From NCBI GenBank assembly GCA_035265935.1, contig DATFOC010000107.1:1-20083 (forward strand): 20,083 nt of DNA. The letters are read 5' to 3'. Positions 1 to 7,471 of the stretch are shown piece by piece. Made by a program: the position numbers and the translations under genes. Position 1 is the first letter of the stretch. Each line of letters opens with the position of its first letter. The stretch is from JACDAN01 sp035265935 (GTDB lineage: Bacteria > Actinomycetota > Thermoleophilia > Gaiellales > Gaiellaceae). The notes beneath the pieces are model-generated. The model searched no databases and was not told where the DNA came from. It saw only the letters and a program-made list of their open reading frames with translations.

Positions 1-290
1 TTCCAGACCATGAAGACGCCCTGCCACTTCGGGTCGGGCACCTCCGACCAGCTCGTGATCACGTGGTAGGCGCGGGCGCCGACGATTCCCGCTGCGACGC
101 CCCAGACCGCGATGCGGAGCAGGAGATCCCAGTCGCCGCCCTCTGGATTCCTCGTCCAGCGCAGGCCGGTCACGACAATGCAGACCGCGATCGCGAGCAG
201 CAGCATCAGCCCGTACATGTGGATGTCGAGCGGGCCGAGCTCGAAGAAGCCGTTCGAGGGCGAGGGGATCGAAGCGATCACGGGCGGCAT
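1..290 (-). CDS. lgt: Prolipoprotein diacylglyceryl transferase, N-terminal part (cut by window edge)
   Basis: Lgt is an integral membrane enzyme that transfers diacylglycerol from phosphatidylglycerol to the lipobox cysteine of prolipoproteins. Reading leftward from the ATG at 290 gives 96 residues with no stop, so the gene runs off the left edge. Visible are a short leader, the family-typical start FFELGPLDIHMYGLML, a hydrophobic membrane segment (about residues 24-42), a second hydrophobic stretch, and the GARAYHVITSW motif. That motif corresponds to the conserved Arg-Tyr-His region near the Lgt active site. The catalytic second half is outside the window. No good Shine-Dalgarno precedes the ATG; an 8-bp hairpin sits 3 nt upstream of it. 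Identification rests on the combined motifs and is fairly sure; whether the rest of the gene is intact cannot be seen. Confidence 0.88.
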   Translation of the reverse strand, partial: MPPVIASIPSPSNGFFELGPLDIHMYGLMLLLAIAVCIVVTGLRWTRNPEGGDWDLLLRIAVWGVAAGIVGARAYHVITSWSEVPDPKWQGVFMVW

Positions 291-293
291 TCT

Positions 294-314
294 GCCCGTC
301 CGCGCCGGACGGGC
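294..314 (-). other. Perfect 8-bp hairpin directly upstream of lgt
   Basis: GCCCGTCC (294-301) and GGACGGGC (307-314) form a perfect stem with a 5-nt loop. It lies between the small gene ending at 352 and the lgt ATG at 290, only 3 nt from that ATG. There is no T-run after it on either strand, so it is not a classical intrinsic terminator. It could be a transcript-end hairpin for the upstream gene or a structure in the lgt leader. Confidence 0.4.
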
Positions 315-351
315 CACCGGTGACCGTCTCTAACGTTCCTAGGGCGGCGCG

Positions 352-555
352 CTAGAGAAGGATCTTCGTCGCGAGCTCGGGGGGACAGCCCTGGTCGAGC
401 AGCTCGATGGCACGATGCAGATCGATGTCGTGGCGTGCCGCAAGCCGCCCGGCAGCGCGCGTCCCGTACCCGGCCCGCTCCAGCTCCTCGGCACGCCAGC
501 GCACGATCTTCTCGTGCTCGGTGTCCTCGAGGACGTGGACTTCGGTCTGGGCCAT
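352..555 (-). CDS. Small hypothetical protein, 67 aa
   Basis: A 67-residue charged, soluble protein starting MAQTEVHVLEDTEHEKIVRW and ending in a helical region, LHRAIELLDQGCPPELATKIL. I do not recognise a named domain, though short actinobacterial proteins with this ELLDQGCPPELA-type end feel familiar. The ATG at 555 was preferred over a start 33 nt further upstream because a GGAGG (565-569) lies 9 nt before it. The C-terminal half could pack as two helices, as in small DNA- or protein-binding modules, but nothing shows a function. It points the same way as lgt (61 bp apart) and might be co-transcribed with it, though a hairpin lies between them. Confidence 0.7.
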   Translation of the reverse strand: MAQTEVHVLEDTEHEKIVRWRAEELERAGYGTRAAGRLAARHDIDLHRAIELLDQGCPPELATKILL

Positions 556-649
556 TCCGCAGTGCCTCCGGTCGTCGCCTACCCACACATCGTCGGCGCT
601 TCGGGTGGCCCCGCTCTCCCCCTTTTTAGGGAGTTGTGGTCTTCAAACG

Positions 650-673
650 GGCGGGCGGCCGAAGCCGCCCGCC
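650..673 (-). terminator. Intrinsic terminator of the YtkA-like gene
   Basis: GGCGGGCGGC (650-659) and GCCGCCCGCC (664-673) pair perfectly over 10 bp. On the minus strand the loop is the very stable TTCG tetraloop, followed by CGTTTG, a weak U-tract. It starts 13 bp after the stop codon of the YtkA-like gene and separates that operon from the small gene downstream. Confidence 0.75.
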
Positions 674-685
674 GTGGAGAGAGCG

Positions 686-1186
686 CTAGCTCGCGGGCGC
701 CGGCGCGCGAACCCGCACGCGACGCGAGAGCCAGTAGAAGAACACGATCGCGACGAGCGCCAGGCCGACGATCCCGATGATCCCGAAGGCGGTCAGGCTT
801 CCCCCGCCGCCGGTCCCGATGTCGACGGAGCCGAAGGTGTGGGTCTTCGCGCCGCCGTACTGCGTGAAGCCGTCGTACACCTCGTACGACCACGTGCCCT
901 CGCTCGGGAAGACGACCTTTGCGACATAGACGCCTGCCTCGTCCGTCGGCTTGGCGTCGAAGGTCTTCGCCTCGCCTGTCGCCGTATTGCGAATCGTTAC
1001 GGTCGGGCTGACCCCCGCGAGGGGCGTCTCGCCGTGCTGGAGGATGTTCACCTGGGCGTTCCAGGTGTCCCCCGCCCCCACGCCGCCGTCGGGCGGGGAG
1101 AGGCCCGCCGTCGCCCAGCCTCCGGCGAGTGCGCTCGTAGGCGCGGCCAGGGCGAGAAGCGCGAGCGGGATGAGCAGTCTCTTCAT
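686..1186 (-). CDS. Secreted, membrane-anchored YtkA/FixH-like domain protein
   Basis: A 166-residue exported protein. Residues 1-22 are a signal peptide (MKRLLIPLALLALAAPTSALA). A single beta-rich domain (about 25-120) follows, with the pattern of YtkA-like/FixH-type domains: DTWNAQVNIL, PTVTIRNTATGEAKTF, DEAGVYVAKVVFPSEGTWSYEV. A glycine-rich linker then leads to a C-terminal membrane helix (about 130-153) and a basic tail (SRRVRVR), so the domain should face outward. The ATG at 1186 was chosen over a TTG two codons upstream because AGGAGG (1194-1199) stands 7 nt before it. It lies 55 bp downstream of the anti-sigma-like gene in the same direction and may belong to that sigma-factor operon. 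YtkA-like domains are often linked to metal or cell-envelope functions, but the exact role is unknown. Confidence 0.75.
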   Translation of the reverse strand: MKRLLIPLALLALAAPTSALAGGWATAGLSPPDGGVGAGDTWNAQVNILQHGETPLAGVSPTVTIRNTATGEAKTFDAKPTDEAGVYVAKVVFPSEGTWSYEVYDGFTQYGGAKTHTFGSVDIGTGGGGSLTAFGIIGIVGLALVAIVFFYWLSRRVRVRAPAPAS

Positions 1187-1241
1187 TCGCAAACCTCCTC
1201 GTAGCTGTCGGTCCTACACCGCCCGCGCCGGCGGCGTTCCG

Positions 1242-1961
1242 TCAGCGCATCGACCGAGCGATGCGCAGCGCCTCGTCTTTCGAGACCTCGGCCTCGATGC
1301 GCAGGGTCACGCCGTCGATCTCGTACACCAACGCGTTCCCGACCAGGCGGAACGGCTCCTCGTGGTCGGTGCTCGGGTAGAAGATCGCGTGCTTCTCGCC
1401 GTAAAGCCAAACGCCGGCGTACCCGGGCTCGACGACGACGACCTCACGCTCGGTGACGTTGAGGTTCACGAGCTTCTCGATCGCGCCACGGGCGTCGGCC
1501 TGGGTGATCAGGAGCTTCGGCGTCTCCTCCGCCCCGTACAGGAAGGCGACCTGGCTCGACGTGTCGTTGTAGAAGACCTTCGGCGGGTCGTCCAGCCCCT
1601 CGACCGTCGGCACCCGGACTCGGAAGCCGGCCCGCTCGCGCGCCTCCTCGAGGCTCATCTGCTCGCCGAGCTCGAGACCGGCAGTCGCCTGCTCCACCGG
1701 CGGCAGATCCTCCACGTACCGGATCGTCACGTTGCCGATCCCGAGCCAGTCGCGAATGGTGCTGCGGGCCTGCGGGACGGCCAGGACGGCGCCGACGGCG
1801 ACCGCGAGAACGGCGAGTGCGACGACGAGCGCCCGGCGGGAGAACAACGACGGCCGCTGTCCCTCGGCCAGCCGCGTCCGCACCGCACCGGTAAGGTCCG
1901 GGGTGGCCGGAACCTCGAGGTTCCGCCCGACGGCGAGGAGGGCGCGCTCGAGCTCAGTCAT
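1242..1961 (-). CDS. Membrane-bound putative anti-sigma factor
   Basis: A 239-residue protein with a short cytoplasmic N-terminus (about 1-40, acidic and helical), one membrane helix (about 43-62) and a large extracytoplasmic part rich in short beta segments (from about 75), resembling DUF4367-type sensor domains. The usual zinc anti-sigma HxxxCxxC motif is absent, so assignment as an anti-sigma factor rests on topology and context. Its ATG overlaps the end of the sigma gene by 8 nt, which implies translational coupling and 1:1 production. The likely job is to hold the ECF sigma factor at the membrane and release it on an envelope signal. The signal is unknown. It could instead be only an accessory membrane protein of the sigma operon. 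Confidence 0.7.
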   Translation of the reverse strand: MTELERALLAVGRNLEVPATPDLTGAVRTRLAEGQRPSLFSRRALVVALAVLAVAVGAVLAVPQARSTIRDWLGIGNVTIRYVEDLPPVEQATAGLELGEQMSLEEARERAGFRVRVPTVEGLDDPPKVFYNDTSSQVAFLYGAEETPKLLITQADARGAIEKLVNLNVTEREVVVVEPGYAGVWLYGEKHAIFYPSTDHEEPFRLVGNALVYEIDGVTLRIEAEVSKDEALRIARSMR

Positions 1962-2529
1962 CGCCCAGCTCCTCCCTGAGACAGTCGAGCCCGCGTGAGA
2001 GCCGCGACTTGACGGTTCCTTTCCGGAGCCCCAGCGTCTCGGCGGTCTCCTCCTCGCTCAGCTCGAGGAAGTACCGGCATGCGACGACGTCGCGCTGCTC
2101 ATCCGGCAGGGCGTTCACAGCGGCCAGCAGGCTCTCCTGCTCCTCGCTCGCGATGAGGTTGGCCTCGGGGGACGGGGCCGCGCCCCCCGAGAGCGGGTCC
2201 GCCGCGGCGCGCAGCGCGAGGTGCGTGCGCCGGCCGGCCGAACGGCGTCTGTTCCGGGCCTCGTTGGCGACGATCCGCAGGAGCCACGGGCGCAGCTCCG
2301 CGCCGGTCCGGAAGCGGCCGAGCGCGTAGTAGGCCTTCACGAAGGCGTCCTGCGCCGCGTCCTCTGCCTCGGCCGCGCTGCCGGTCAGCAGGTAGGCGGT
2401 GCGGAAGGCGATGCCCTGGTATGCGTGCACGAGTTCTCCGTAGGCGTCCTGGTCGCCGCGCTTTGCCCGTTCGACGAGCTCCGCTTCTGTCAGTGGCCGG
2501 CCCACCACCGCCCCTTCTACACCGGCCAT
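1954..2529 (-). CDS. ECF-type RNA polymerase sigma factor
   Basis: A 191-residue sigma-70 family protein of extracytoplasmic-function size. Region 2 (about 25-95) includes the typical AEDAAQDAFVKAYYALGRFR core-binding and -10 recognition stretch and PWLLRIVANEARNRRR. A linker of about 35 residues follows, then region 4 (about 130-185) with ALPDEQRDVVACRYF and the helix-turn-helix SEEETAETLGLRKGTVKSRL. The ATG at 2529 starts just before the conserved LTEAELVERAKRGDQDAYGEL helix. A longer open frame upstream runs through the structured repeat and does not look coding. It is followed, with 8-nt overlap, by the anti-sigma-like gene. The structured repeat ends 15 bp upstream of the start and so must lie within or beside its promoter or leader. 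Confidence 0.9.
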   Translation of the reverse strand: MAGVEGAVVGRPLTEAELVERAKRGDQDAYGELVHAYQGIAFRTAYLLTGSAAEAEDAAQDAFVKAYYALGRFRTGAELRPWLLRIVANEARNRRRSAGRRTHLALRAAADPLSGGAAPSPEANLIASEEQESLLAAVNALPDEQRDVVACRYFLELSEEETAETLGLRKGTVKSRLSRGLDCLREELGDD

Positions 2530-2543
2530 GGGCCGCGGGTTCC

Positions 2544-2709
2544 TAGGAGGGCTTGGCCGAACGTCGCTCGCCGCAGGGGTGCGATGGTCGCTCCGAGGCA
2601 AGGACGCAGGGAGCGTTCGTATCCTTGCGATACGGGCGCGACTGAGGACGCGGCCTTGGGGCGAGCAGCGCACCCCTGCGGCTCAGCTGGCGTTTCGCCA
2701 AGCCCTCCT
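2544..2709 (+). repeat. Structured palindromic repeat, copy A (~166 bp)
   Basis: An imperfect palindrome filling the gap between the sigma gene start and the stop codon of the VOC gene. Visible pairings: outer stem 2545-2557 with 2697-2709 (13 bp perfect, extendable to 2563/2691); stem 2571-2583 with 2669-2681 (13 bp perfect); stem 2584-2598 with 2654-2668 (with G-T wobbles and two mismatches); apical hairpin 2613-2623 with 2629-2639 around loop CTTGC. Between the last two stems is an asymmetric loop with CAAGGACGCAGGGA on one side and GACTGAGGACGC on the other. Copy B at 9736 is roughly 80% identical with at most one or two indels. It is oriented + by comparison with copy B. It may be a structured RNA, a REP/BIME-like element or a MITE relic. 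Confidence 0.85.
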
Positions 2710-3086
2710 CAAAAGGTTCGCTGACCGAACGCGAGGATGTAGCCGTTGGGATCCTGGACGCGGATCTCCAGCATCTCCCACGGCCGCTCGATCGGCTCGT
2801 GGAGGAGGTCGGCGCCGCGGCCCACGAACTCCTCGTGCAGGGCTGCCACGTCGTCCACCCAGAGGTAGACGTCGAAGAGATCCGGCTGGACGACCTCGCT
2901 GTTCGGTCTCGGCTGCTCGCCCTGGTTGAAGTGGATGTGGCACTCGTCCCGCTTCGCGTAGCCGTACGCGGCCGGGTTGGGCTCCCACTCGCGGGTCTCG
3001 AAGCCCAACCTGTCGCGGTAGTGCTCGAGCGTCTCGAGGACCTCCGGGACGATCAGCACCGGTGCGAGGCCTCGGATGGTCGCCAT
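2709..3086 (-). CDS. VOC-family (glyoxalase/bleomycin-resistance fold) protein
   Basis: A 125-residue single-domain protein with the paired beta-alpha-beta-beta-beta layout of the vicinal oxygen chelate family. The first module (residues 5-57) has APVLIVPEVLETLEHYRDRLGF and DECHIHF. The second (about 70-123) has DVYLWVDDVAALHEEFVGRGA, then PWEMLEIRVQDPNGYILAFGQ. His52 (in HIHF) and Glu107 (in MLEIRV) are plausible metal ligands. Substrate cannot be told from sequence: members include glyoxalase I, dioxygenases and drug-binding proteins. The ATG at 3086 has no Shine-Dalgarno but has TAGGAT 7 nt upstream, suggesting a leaderless transcript. It lies 10 nt downstream of the DUF6058 gene. Its TGA (2709-2711) abuts the structured repeat. 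Confidence 0.85.
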   Translation of the reverse strand: MATIRGLAPVLIVPEVLETLEHYRDRLGFETREWEPNPAAYGYAKRDECHIHFNQGEQPRPNSEVVQPDLFDVYLWVDDVAALHEEFVGRGADLLHEPIERPWEMLEIRVQDPNGYILAFGQRTF

Positions 3087-3093
3087 GTGGGCG

Positions 3094-3099
3094 ATCCTA
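3094..3099 (-). promoter_or_regulatory. Candidate -10 box (TAGGAT) for the VOC gene
   Basis: On the minus strand TAGGAT lies 7 nt before the ATG at 3086 and contains the TAG stop of the upstream DUF6058 gene. It fits the actinobacterial TANNNT -10 pattern and would place transcription start at or beside the start codon. No clear -35 was found. Confidence 0.4.
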
Positions 3100-3663
3100 T
3101 TGAGGTCGGGGAGAGCCAGAGACGGCTGAAGCGAAGACCTCCGGATAGCGCTCCCGCGGCGCCGTGACGCAGCGGTCGCGCGAGCTCGGGCCCCAGCGAG
3201 CCCGGTCGTAGTCCGGCGCGAACGGCCGCTCCAGCTCGTCGAGCTCGTCGACCGCCGTCCTGAGGCGGGAGCGCCAGCCGCTGTTGCCCGGCTCCGGCGA
3301 GGCGAGGAGCCCGCTGATCGCCTTGACGAGAGCTTCCTTCCGCACGATGTTCGCCGGTGTCTGCTCCTTGAGACAGACGCCGTACGCGCCGGACAGGTAC
3401 CCGTCCCACTCGGCATCGACCTCGTTGGGACTCCCGCCGGCGGCGAGAAACTCCCGCTCGAATGCGTCGCGACCGGCGTCCGCGATCACGAAGTAGTCGG
3501 CGGGAACCATCTCGGTGCCGTCGGGCAACACGTACGACGGCTTCGGCAGCTGTCCGGCCGCGGCGACCGCGCGAACCTCCTCCAGCGCTTCGGGACGGCC
3601 CGCACAGGCTTCTTCGAGGGACATGTAGTTCGCCTCGACGTATGCGACGTCGGCGGCCGTCAT
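3097..3663 (-). CDS. DUF6058 family protein
   Basis: A 188-residue soluble protein. Residues 1-60 contain the recognisable run YVEANYMSLEEACAGRPEAL, then LPKPSYVLPDGTEMVPADYF. This resembles DUF6058, a family common in Streptomyces and other actinobacteria and sometimes found near natural-product genes. The rest is mostly helical, with a conserved-looking Tyr-Leu-Ser-Gly-Ala-Tyr-Gly-Val-Cys segment. No catalytic motif is known. The ATG at 3663 was chosen over one four codons upstream because GGAGG lies 5 nt before it, while the upstream ATG has none. It is followed after 10 nt by the VOC gene and preceded after 22 nt by the YvlD-like gene, all on the same strand. Function is unknown; family recognition is from memory of sequence patterns. 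Confidence 0.75.
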   Translation of the reverse strand: MTAADVAYVEANYMSLEEACAGRPEALEEVRAVAAAGQLPKPSYVLPDGTEMVPADYFVIADAGRDAFEREFLAAGGSPNEVDAEWDGYLSGAYGVCLKEQTPANIVRKEALVKAISGLLASPEPGNSGWRSRLRTAVDELDELERPFAPDYDRARWGPSSRDRCVTAPRERYPEVFASAVSGSPRPQ

Positions 3664-3685
3664 CCGGGCCTCCATCGAGGAAACG

Positions 3686-4069
3686 CTAGACGACGACGGA
3701 GCGTCCGCGGTTCATGCTCTCGAACAACGCGTAGAGCGCCCAGTTGACGAGCCACACGACGATCGTCGCGCCCACATACGTCCAGAAACCGTCGATCGAG
3801 AAGTCGGGAGCGATCCACTCGGCGAGCGCCAGCATCGCGATGTTGAGCACGAAATAGAAGAGGCCAAGCGTGATGAGGATGATCGGGAACGTCAGGATCG
3901 TGAGCACCGGCTTCACGAAGGCATTCGCAAGCGCGAGCACCGCCGCCCCGAGCAGGACCGGGCCCCACCTGCCGATCTCGACGCCGTCGAAGATCCCGTC
4001 GATGACGAGGAGCGCGACGATGTTGACGCCCCACCCGACGAGCGTTCTGACGACGAGTGTCTGATCCAT
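3686..4069 (-). CDS. YvlD / phage holin family IV membrane protein
   Basis: A 127-residue, very hydrophobic protein with about four membrane helices: near residues 6-26, 35-58, 60-84 and 95-117. The segment ALANAFVKPVLTILTFPIILITLGLF is typical of the Pfam 'membrane protein of unknown function / mycobacterial 4TM phage holin' family (YvlD). Despite the name, chromosomal members are ordinary envelope proteins and nothing phage-like surrounds this one. The ATG at 4069 lacks a Shine-Dalgarno; GATACT stands 6 nt upstream, consistent with a leaderless transcript started just after dnaE. The dnaE stop is only 12 bp away, so read-through from dnaE is also possible. Exact function is unknown. Confidence 0.85.
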   Translation of the reverse strand: MDQTLVVRTLVGWGVNIVALLVIDGIFDGVEIGRWGPVLLGAAVLALANAFVKPVLTILTFPIILITLGLFYFVLNIAMLALAEWIAPDFSIDGFWTYVGATIVVWLVNWALYALFESMNRGRSVVV

Positions 4070-4075
4070 CGGCCG

Positions 4076-4081
4076 AGTATC
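4076..4081 (-). promoter_or_regulatory. Candidate -10 box (GATACT) for the YvlD-like gene
   Basis: On the minus strand GATACT is followed by 6 nt (CGGCCG) and the ATG at 4069. The spacing would put the first transcribed base at the A of the start codon. It sits in the 12-bp gap after the dnaE stop. No convincing -35 was seen. Confidence 0.4.
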
Positions 4082-7000
4082 TCAGGCGACCGCGGCTTCG
4101 CCGAGCAGCGCCTTGACCTCGCCGAAGAAGGCCGGCGTCGGGCTGACGCGGTAGCCCGCCCCGAGCTCGAGCACCGTCGGCCCGAGCGAGGTGTCGACGT
4201 TCATGATCACCGCCGCCTCGCCGGGGAAGTCCTTCATCAGCAACTTCAGGTCGTGGAGCAGCCCCGCCGGCGCCTTGCGCGCATCAACCTTCAGCCGCAC
4301 CTCGGTCACGATCTGCGCGGCCGCGAACGCGCTGACCTCCATCGCGATCAGTTTCGTCTCCCCCGCCTGCTTGTGGTCGACGCGGCCCTTCACGACGAGG
4401 ATCGCGTCGCTCACGAGCAGCTCCTGCGAGGCCGCGTAGACAGAGTTGAAGACGACGACCTCGGCGCTGCCCGTGATGTCGTCCAGCTGCACGAACACCA
4501 TCGGGTCGCCCTTGCGCGTCGTCACCTGCTTTAGCGCCCCGACCATGCCTCCGACCGTGACGATCTCGCCGTCCCGCCTCGCCGCGACCTCGGACAAACG
4601 GCAGTCCGTCTTCCGCGCCAGCTGGTCCTTCACTTCGGCGAGCGGGTGCTCGGAGACGTAGATCCCGAGCGACTCCTTCTCGAGCGCCAGCAGCTCTGAC
4701 TTCTCGAACTCGCCGGTCGGAATCTCGGGATGCACCTTGGGCGCCGACGACTCCTCGCCGCCGAGGTCGAAGATCGAGCCCTGGCCGAGCAACCGGTCGG
4801 CCTGCTCGCGCCCGCCCCACGCGAGTGCGTGGTCGATCACCTCGAGCATCCCGCGCCGCGGCGCGCCCGTCGAGTCCAGCGCGCCGCACTTGACGAGCGC
4901 CTCGAGCGCGCGCTTGTTGGCGACCGTGGGGTCGACTCGCTCCGCGAAATCCCAGAGGGAGGCAAACGAGCCCCCGCTCTCGCGCGCGGCGACAATCGCC
5001 GCCGCGGCTGCCTCCCCCACGTTCTTTACGGCATTGAGCCCGAAGCGGATCTTTCCTTCCACGACGGCGAAGTCCCGTTGGGACGAGTTCACGTCCGGCG
5101 GCTCGACGGCGATCTCCATCTCCGCGCAGGCGTTCACGTACAGAGGCACACGGTCCTTGGTGTTCATCACCGACGAGATCAGCGCCGCCATGTACTCGCA
5201 CGGATGGTTCGCCTTCAGCCAGGCCGTCCGGTAGGCGATCAGCGCGTAACAGGCTGCGTGCGACTTGTTGAACGAGTAGTCCTGTGACTGCTCGGTGTCC
5301 TTCCAGAGCTGCGTCGCGACCGCATGGGATACGCCGTTTGCGGCGCAGCCCTCCAGGAACTTGTCCTTGAGGGACGCCATCAGCGAGTGGATCTTCTTGC
5401 CGATCGCCTTGCGGAGGTCGTCCGCCTCCGCCGAGGAGAACCCCGCCAGCTGCTTGGCGATCTCCATGTACTGCTCCTGGTAGATGCAGATCCCGTAGGT
5501 GGTCTCGGTGATCGGCTTCAGGCGCTCGTCGATGTACGTCACCGTTTCCTGGCCGTTCTTTCGCTTCGCGTAGCCGGGGATGTAGCCCATCGGCCCGGGC
5601 CGGTAGAGCGCGACGAGCGCGATCAGGTCCTCGAACTCGGTCGGCCGCACCTGCCGCAGGGCCTCGCGCATGCCGGACGATTCGAACTGGAAGACGCCCA
5701 TCGAGTCGCCCTTCGCGAGCATCGCGTACGTCTTCGGGTCGTCGACCGGGATCTTCTCGTTCGAGAGCCCGCCGACCAGCTGGTACGTCTTCTCGATCAC
5801 GTCCAGGTTCCGGAGGCCCAGGAAGTCCATCTTCAGGAGACCGAGCGCCTCGACGTCCCACATCCCGAACTGCGTCACGACTTCCTGGTCGGCGCCCTTC
5901 TGCTGGAGCGGGACGTATTCGACGAGCGGCCGGTCGCCGATGACGACGCCGGCGGCGTGGATCGAGTCGTTGCGCACGAGCCCCTCGAGCGGCTTCGCGA
6001 GGTCGACGATCTCGCGCACCTGCGGCTCGGAGTCGTATGCCTGCCGGAGCTCGGCCCCCGGCTTGAGGGAGTCCTCGAGGTAGACCTTCGGGCCCTCCGG
6101 GATCATCTTCGCGATCCGGTCGACCTGGCCGTACGGGATCTCGAGCACGCGCCCGGCGTCACGGACCGCGGCCCGCGCGAGCATGGTGCCGAAGGTGATG
6201 ATCTGGGCGACCCGGTCGCGACCGTACTTCTCCTTGACGTAGTTGATGACCCGGTCGCGGCCGGCGACGGCGAAGTCGATGTCCATGTCGGGCATGGACT
6301 TGCGGCCCGGGTTGAGGAAGCGCTCGAACAGGAGGTCGTGCCGGATCGGGTCGACGTCCGTGATCTCGAGCGCGTAGGCGGCGATGGATCCCGCGGCCGA
6401 TCCTCGACCCGGGCCGACCTGGATGCCGTTCTGCTTCGCGAAGCGGACGAAGTCCCAGACGATCAGGAAGTAGTCCGCGAAGCCCATCTCCTTGATCGTC
6501 TTCAGCTCGAACCTGAGGCGATCCTGGAGCTCTGGCGTGACGGTTCCGTACCGCTTTTGCAGGCCTTTCTCGCAGAGCTCGGCGAGGTAGTCGAACGCGT
6601 CGCGGTCGTCCGGCGTTGGGAACTTCGGCAGCCGGATCTCGCCGAGCTGGAGCTCGACATCCAGCCGTTCGGCGATCTCGACGCTCGTCCGGAGCGCGTG
6701 TGGATAGTCCGCGAAGTCGGCGGCCATCTCGGCGGGCGTCTTGAAATAGAACTGATCCGTGTCGAAGCGCCACCGGCCCTCGTTCTTCAGCGAGTCGCCG
6801 GACTGGATGCAGAGCAGCGCCTCGTGGGCCCGCGCGTCCTCGTGGCGGAGGTAGTGGACGTCGCCGGTCGCGACGAGCGGGAGGCCTGAGTCGGCGGCGA
6901 GCTGCGCGAGGAGCGGATTGATCCGCGCCTGCTCCGAGAGCCCGGCGTTCTGGACCTCGACGTAGACGTTGTCGCGCCCGAAGACCTGCGCGAGCCTGTC

Positions 7001-7471
7001 CAGATCGGACGCGGCGTCCTGTGGACGACTCTCCTCCAAGGCTTTGCAGACGCGGCCGGAGAGGCAGCCGGAGAGGGCAACGAGCCCCTTCGCGTGCGCC
7101 TGGAGATGGTTCCAGTCGACGCGGGGCTTGTAGTAGTAGCCCTCGAGGTAGCCCGCCGACGCGAGCTTGATCAGGTTCCCGTAGCCCTCGTTGGACTCGG
7201 CCAGGAGGGTCAGGTGCGCGTAGCCCTTCTCCTGGCGGGTGGCGTCGTCGCAGACGTAGACCTCGCAGCCGATCAGCGGCTTGACCCCCTGCTTCTTCGC
7301 GTGCTGGTAGAGCTGGACGGCGCCGGCGAGCGAGCCATGGTCGGTGAGCGCGACGGCCGGCATCTCGAGCTCAGCAGCGCGGGCGGCGAGGTCCGGGATC
7401 CGGCAGGCCCCATCGAGGATCGAGAACTCGGAGTGGACGTGGAGGTGGACGAACTCGGCGGCCAAGGCCAA
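4082..7471 (-). CDS. dnaE: DNA polymerase III alpha subunit (replicative, DnaE type)
   Basis: The catalytic polymerase of the replisome, acting in the cytoplasm with the beta clamp. The 1129-residue product, close to usual DnaE length, has an N-terminal PHP domain (HLHVHSEFSILDGA, then DHGSLAGAVQLYQHAK). The polymerase core has GPGRGSAAGS and the catalytic PDMDIDF triad (near residue 395), plus HAAGVVIGDRPL. Further on are a YQEQYM motif, SFNKSHAACYALIAYRTAWLK, a helix-hairpin-helix region and an OB fold near 970-1045 (VGGMVGALKQVTTRKGDPM). The overall layout fits DnaE1 rather than the error-prone ImuC/DnaE2, which is an inference. The start is uncertain: the first usable in-frame codon is TTG at 7471 (another at 7465). 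An ATG 5 nt upstream is out of frame, and no Shine-Dalgarno is visible. Confidence 0.95.
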   Translation of the reverse strand: MALAAEFVHLHVHSEFSILDGACRIPDLAARAAELEMPAVALTDHGSLAGAVQLYQHAKKQGVKPLIGCEVYVCDDATRQEKGYAHLTLLAESNEGYGNLIKLASAGYLEGYYYKPRVDWNHLQAHAKGLVALSGCLSGRVCKALEESRPQDAASDLDRLAQVFGRDNVYVEVQNAGLSEQARINPLLAQLAADSGLPLVATGDVHYLRHEDARAHEALLCIQSGDSLKNEGRWRFDTDQFYFKTPAEMAADFADYPHALRTSVEIAERLDVELQLGEIRLPKFPTPDDRDAFDYLAELCEKGLQKRYGTVTPELQDRLRFELKTIKEMGFADYFLIVWDFVRFAKQNGIQVGPGRGSAAGSIAAYALEITDVDPIRHDLLFERFLNPGRKSMPDMDIDFAVAGRDRVINYVKEKYGRDRVAQIITFGTMLARAAVRDAGRVLEIPYGQVDRIAKMIPEGPKVYLEDSLKPGAELRQAYDSEPQVREIVDLAKPLEGLVRNDSIHAAGVVIGDRPLVEYVPLQQKGADQEVVTQFGMWDVEALGLLKMDFLGLRNLDVIEKTYQLVGGLSNEKIPVDDPKTYAMLAKGDSMGVFQFESSGMREALRQVRPTEFEDLIALVALYRPGPMGYIPGYAKRKNGQETVTYIDERLKPITETTYGICIYQEQYMEIAKQLAGFSSAEADDLRKAIGKKIHSLMASLKDKFLEGCAANGVSHAVATQLWKDTEQSQDYSFNKSHAACYALIAYRTAWLKANHPCEYMAALISSVMNTKDRVPLYVNACAEMEIAVEPPDVNSSQRDFAVVEGKIRFGLNAVKNVGEAAAAAIVAARESGGSFASLWDFAERVDPTVANKRALEALVKCGALDSTGAPRRGMLEVIDHALAWGGREQADRLLGQGSIFDLGGEESSAPKVHPEIPTGEFEKSELLALEKESLGIYVSEHPLAEVKDQLARKTDCRLSEVAARRDGEIVTVGGMVGALKQVTTRKGDPMVFVQLDDITGSAEVVVFNSVYAASQELLVSDAILVVKGRVDHKQAGETKLIAMEVSAFAAAQIVTEVRLKVDARKAPAGLLHDLKLLMKDFPGEAAVIMNVDTSLGPTVLELGAGYRVSPTPAFFGEVKALLGEAAVA

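Noticed and set aside
951..1979. Long plus-strand open frame opposite the YtkA-like and anti-sigma genes
   Set aside because: It is antisense to two genes with clear signal peptide, membrane helix and Shine-Dalgarno; long open antisense frames are usual at this GC content.
2530..2673. N-terminal extension of the sigma factor through the repeat
   Set aside because: Its sequence is low-complexity and Arg/Pro-rich and comes from the structured repeat; homology begins right after the ATG at 2529.
3686..4069. Holin-like protein as a sign of a prophage
   Set aside because: The family is widespread in chromosomes and no phage structural, lysis or integrase genes are near.
4284..5861. 525-codon minus-strand frame overlapping dnaE
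   Set aside because: A frame-shifted reading of dnaE, rich in Arg, Gly and Pro, without protein-like pattern.
5324..6889. 521-codon plus-strand frame inside dnaE
   Set aside because: dnaE has unmistakable motifs along its full length on the minus strand; the plus frame is rich in Arg, Asp and Val with no domain.
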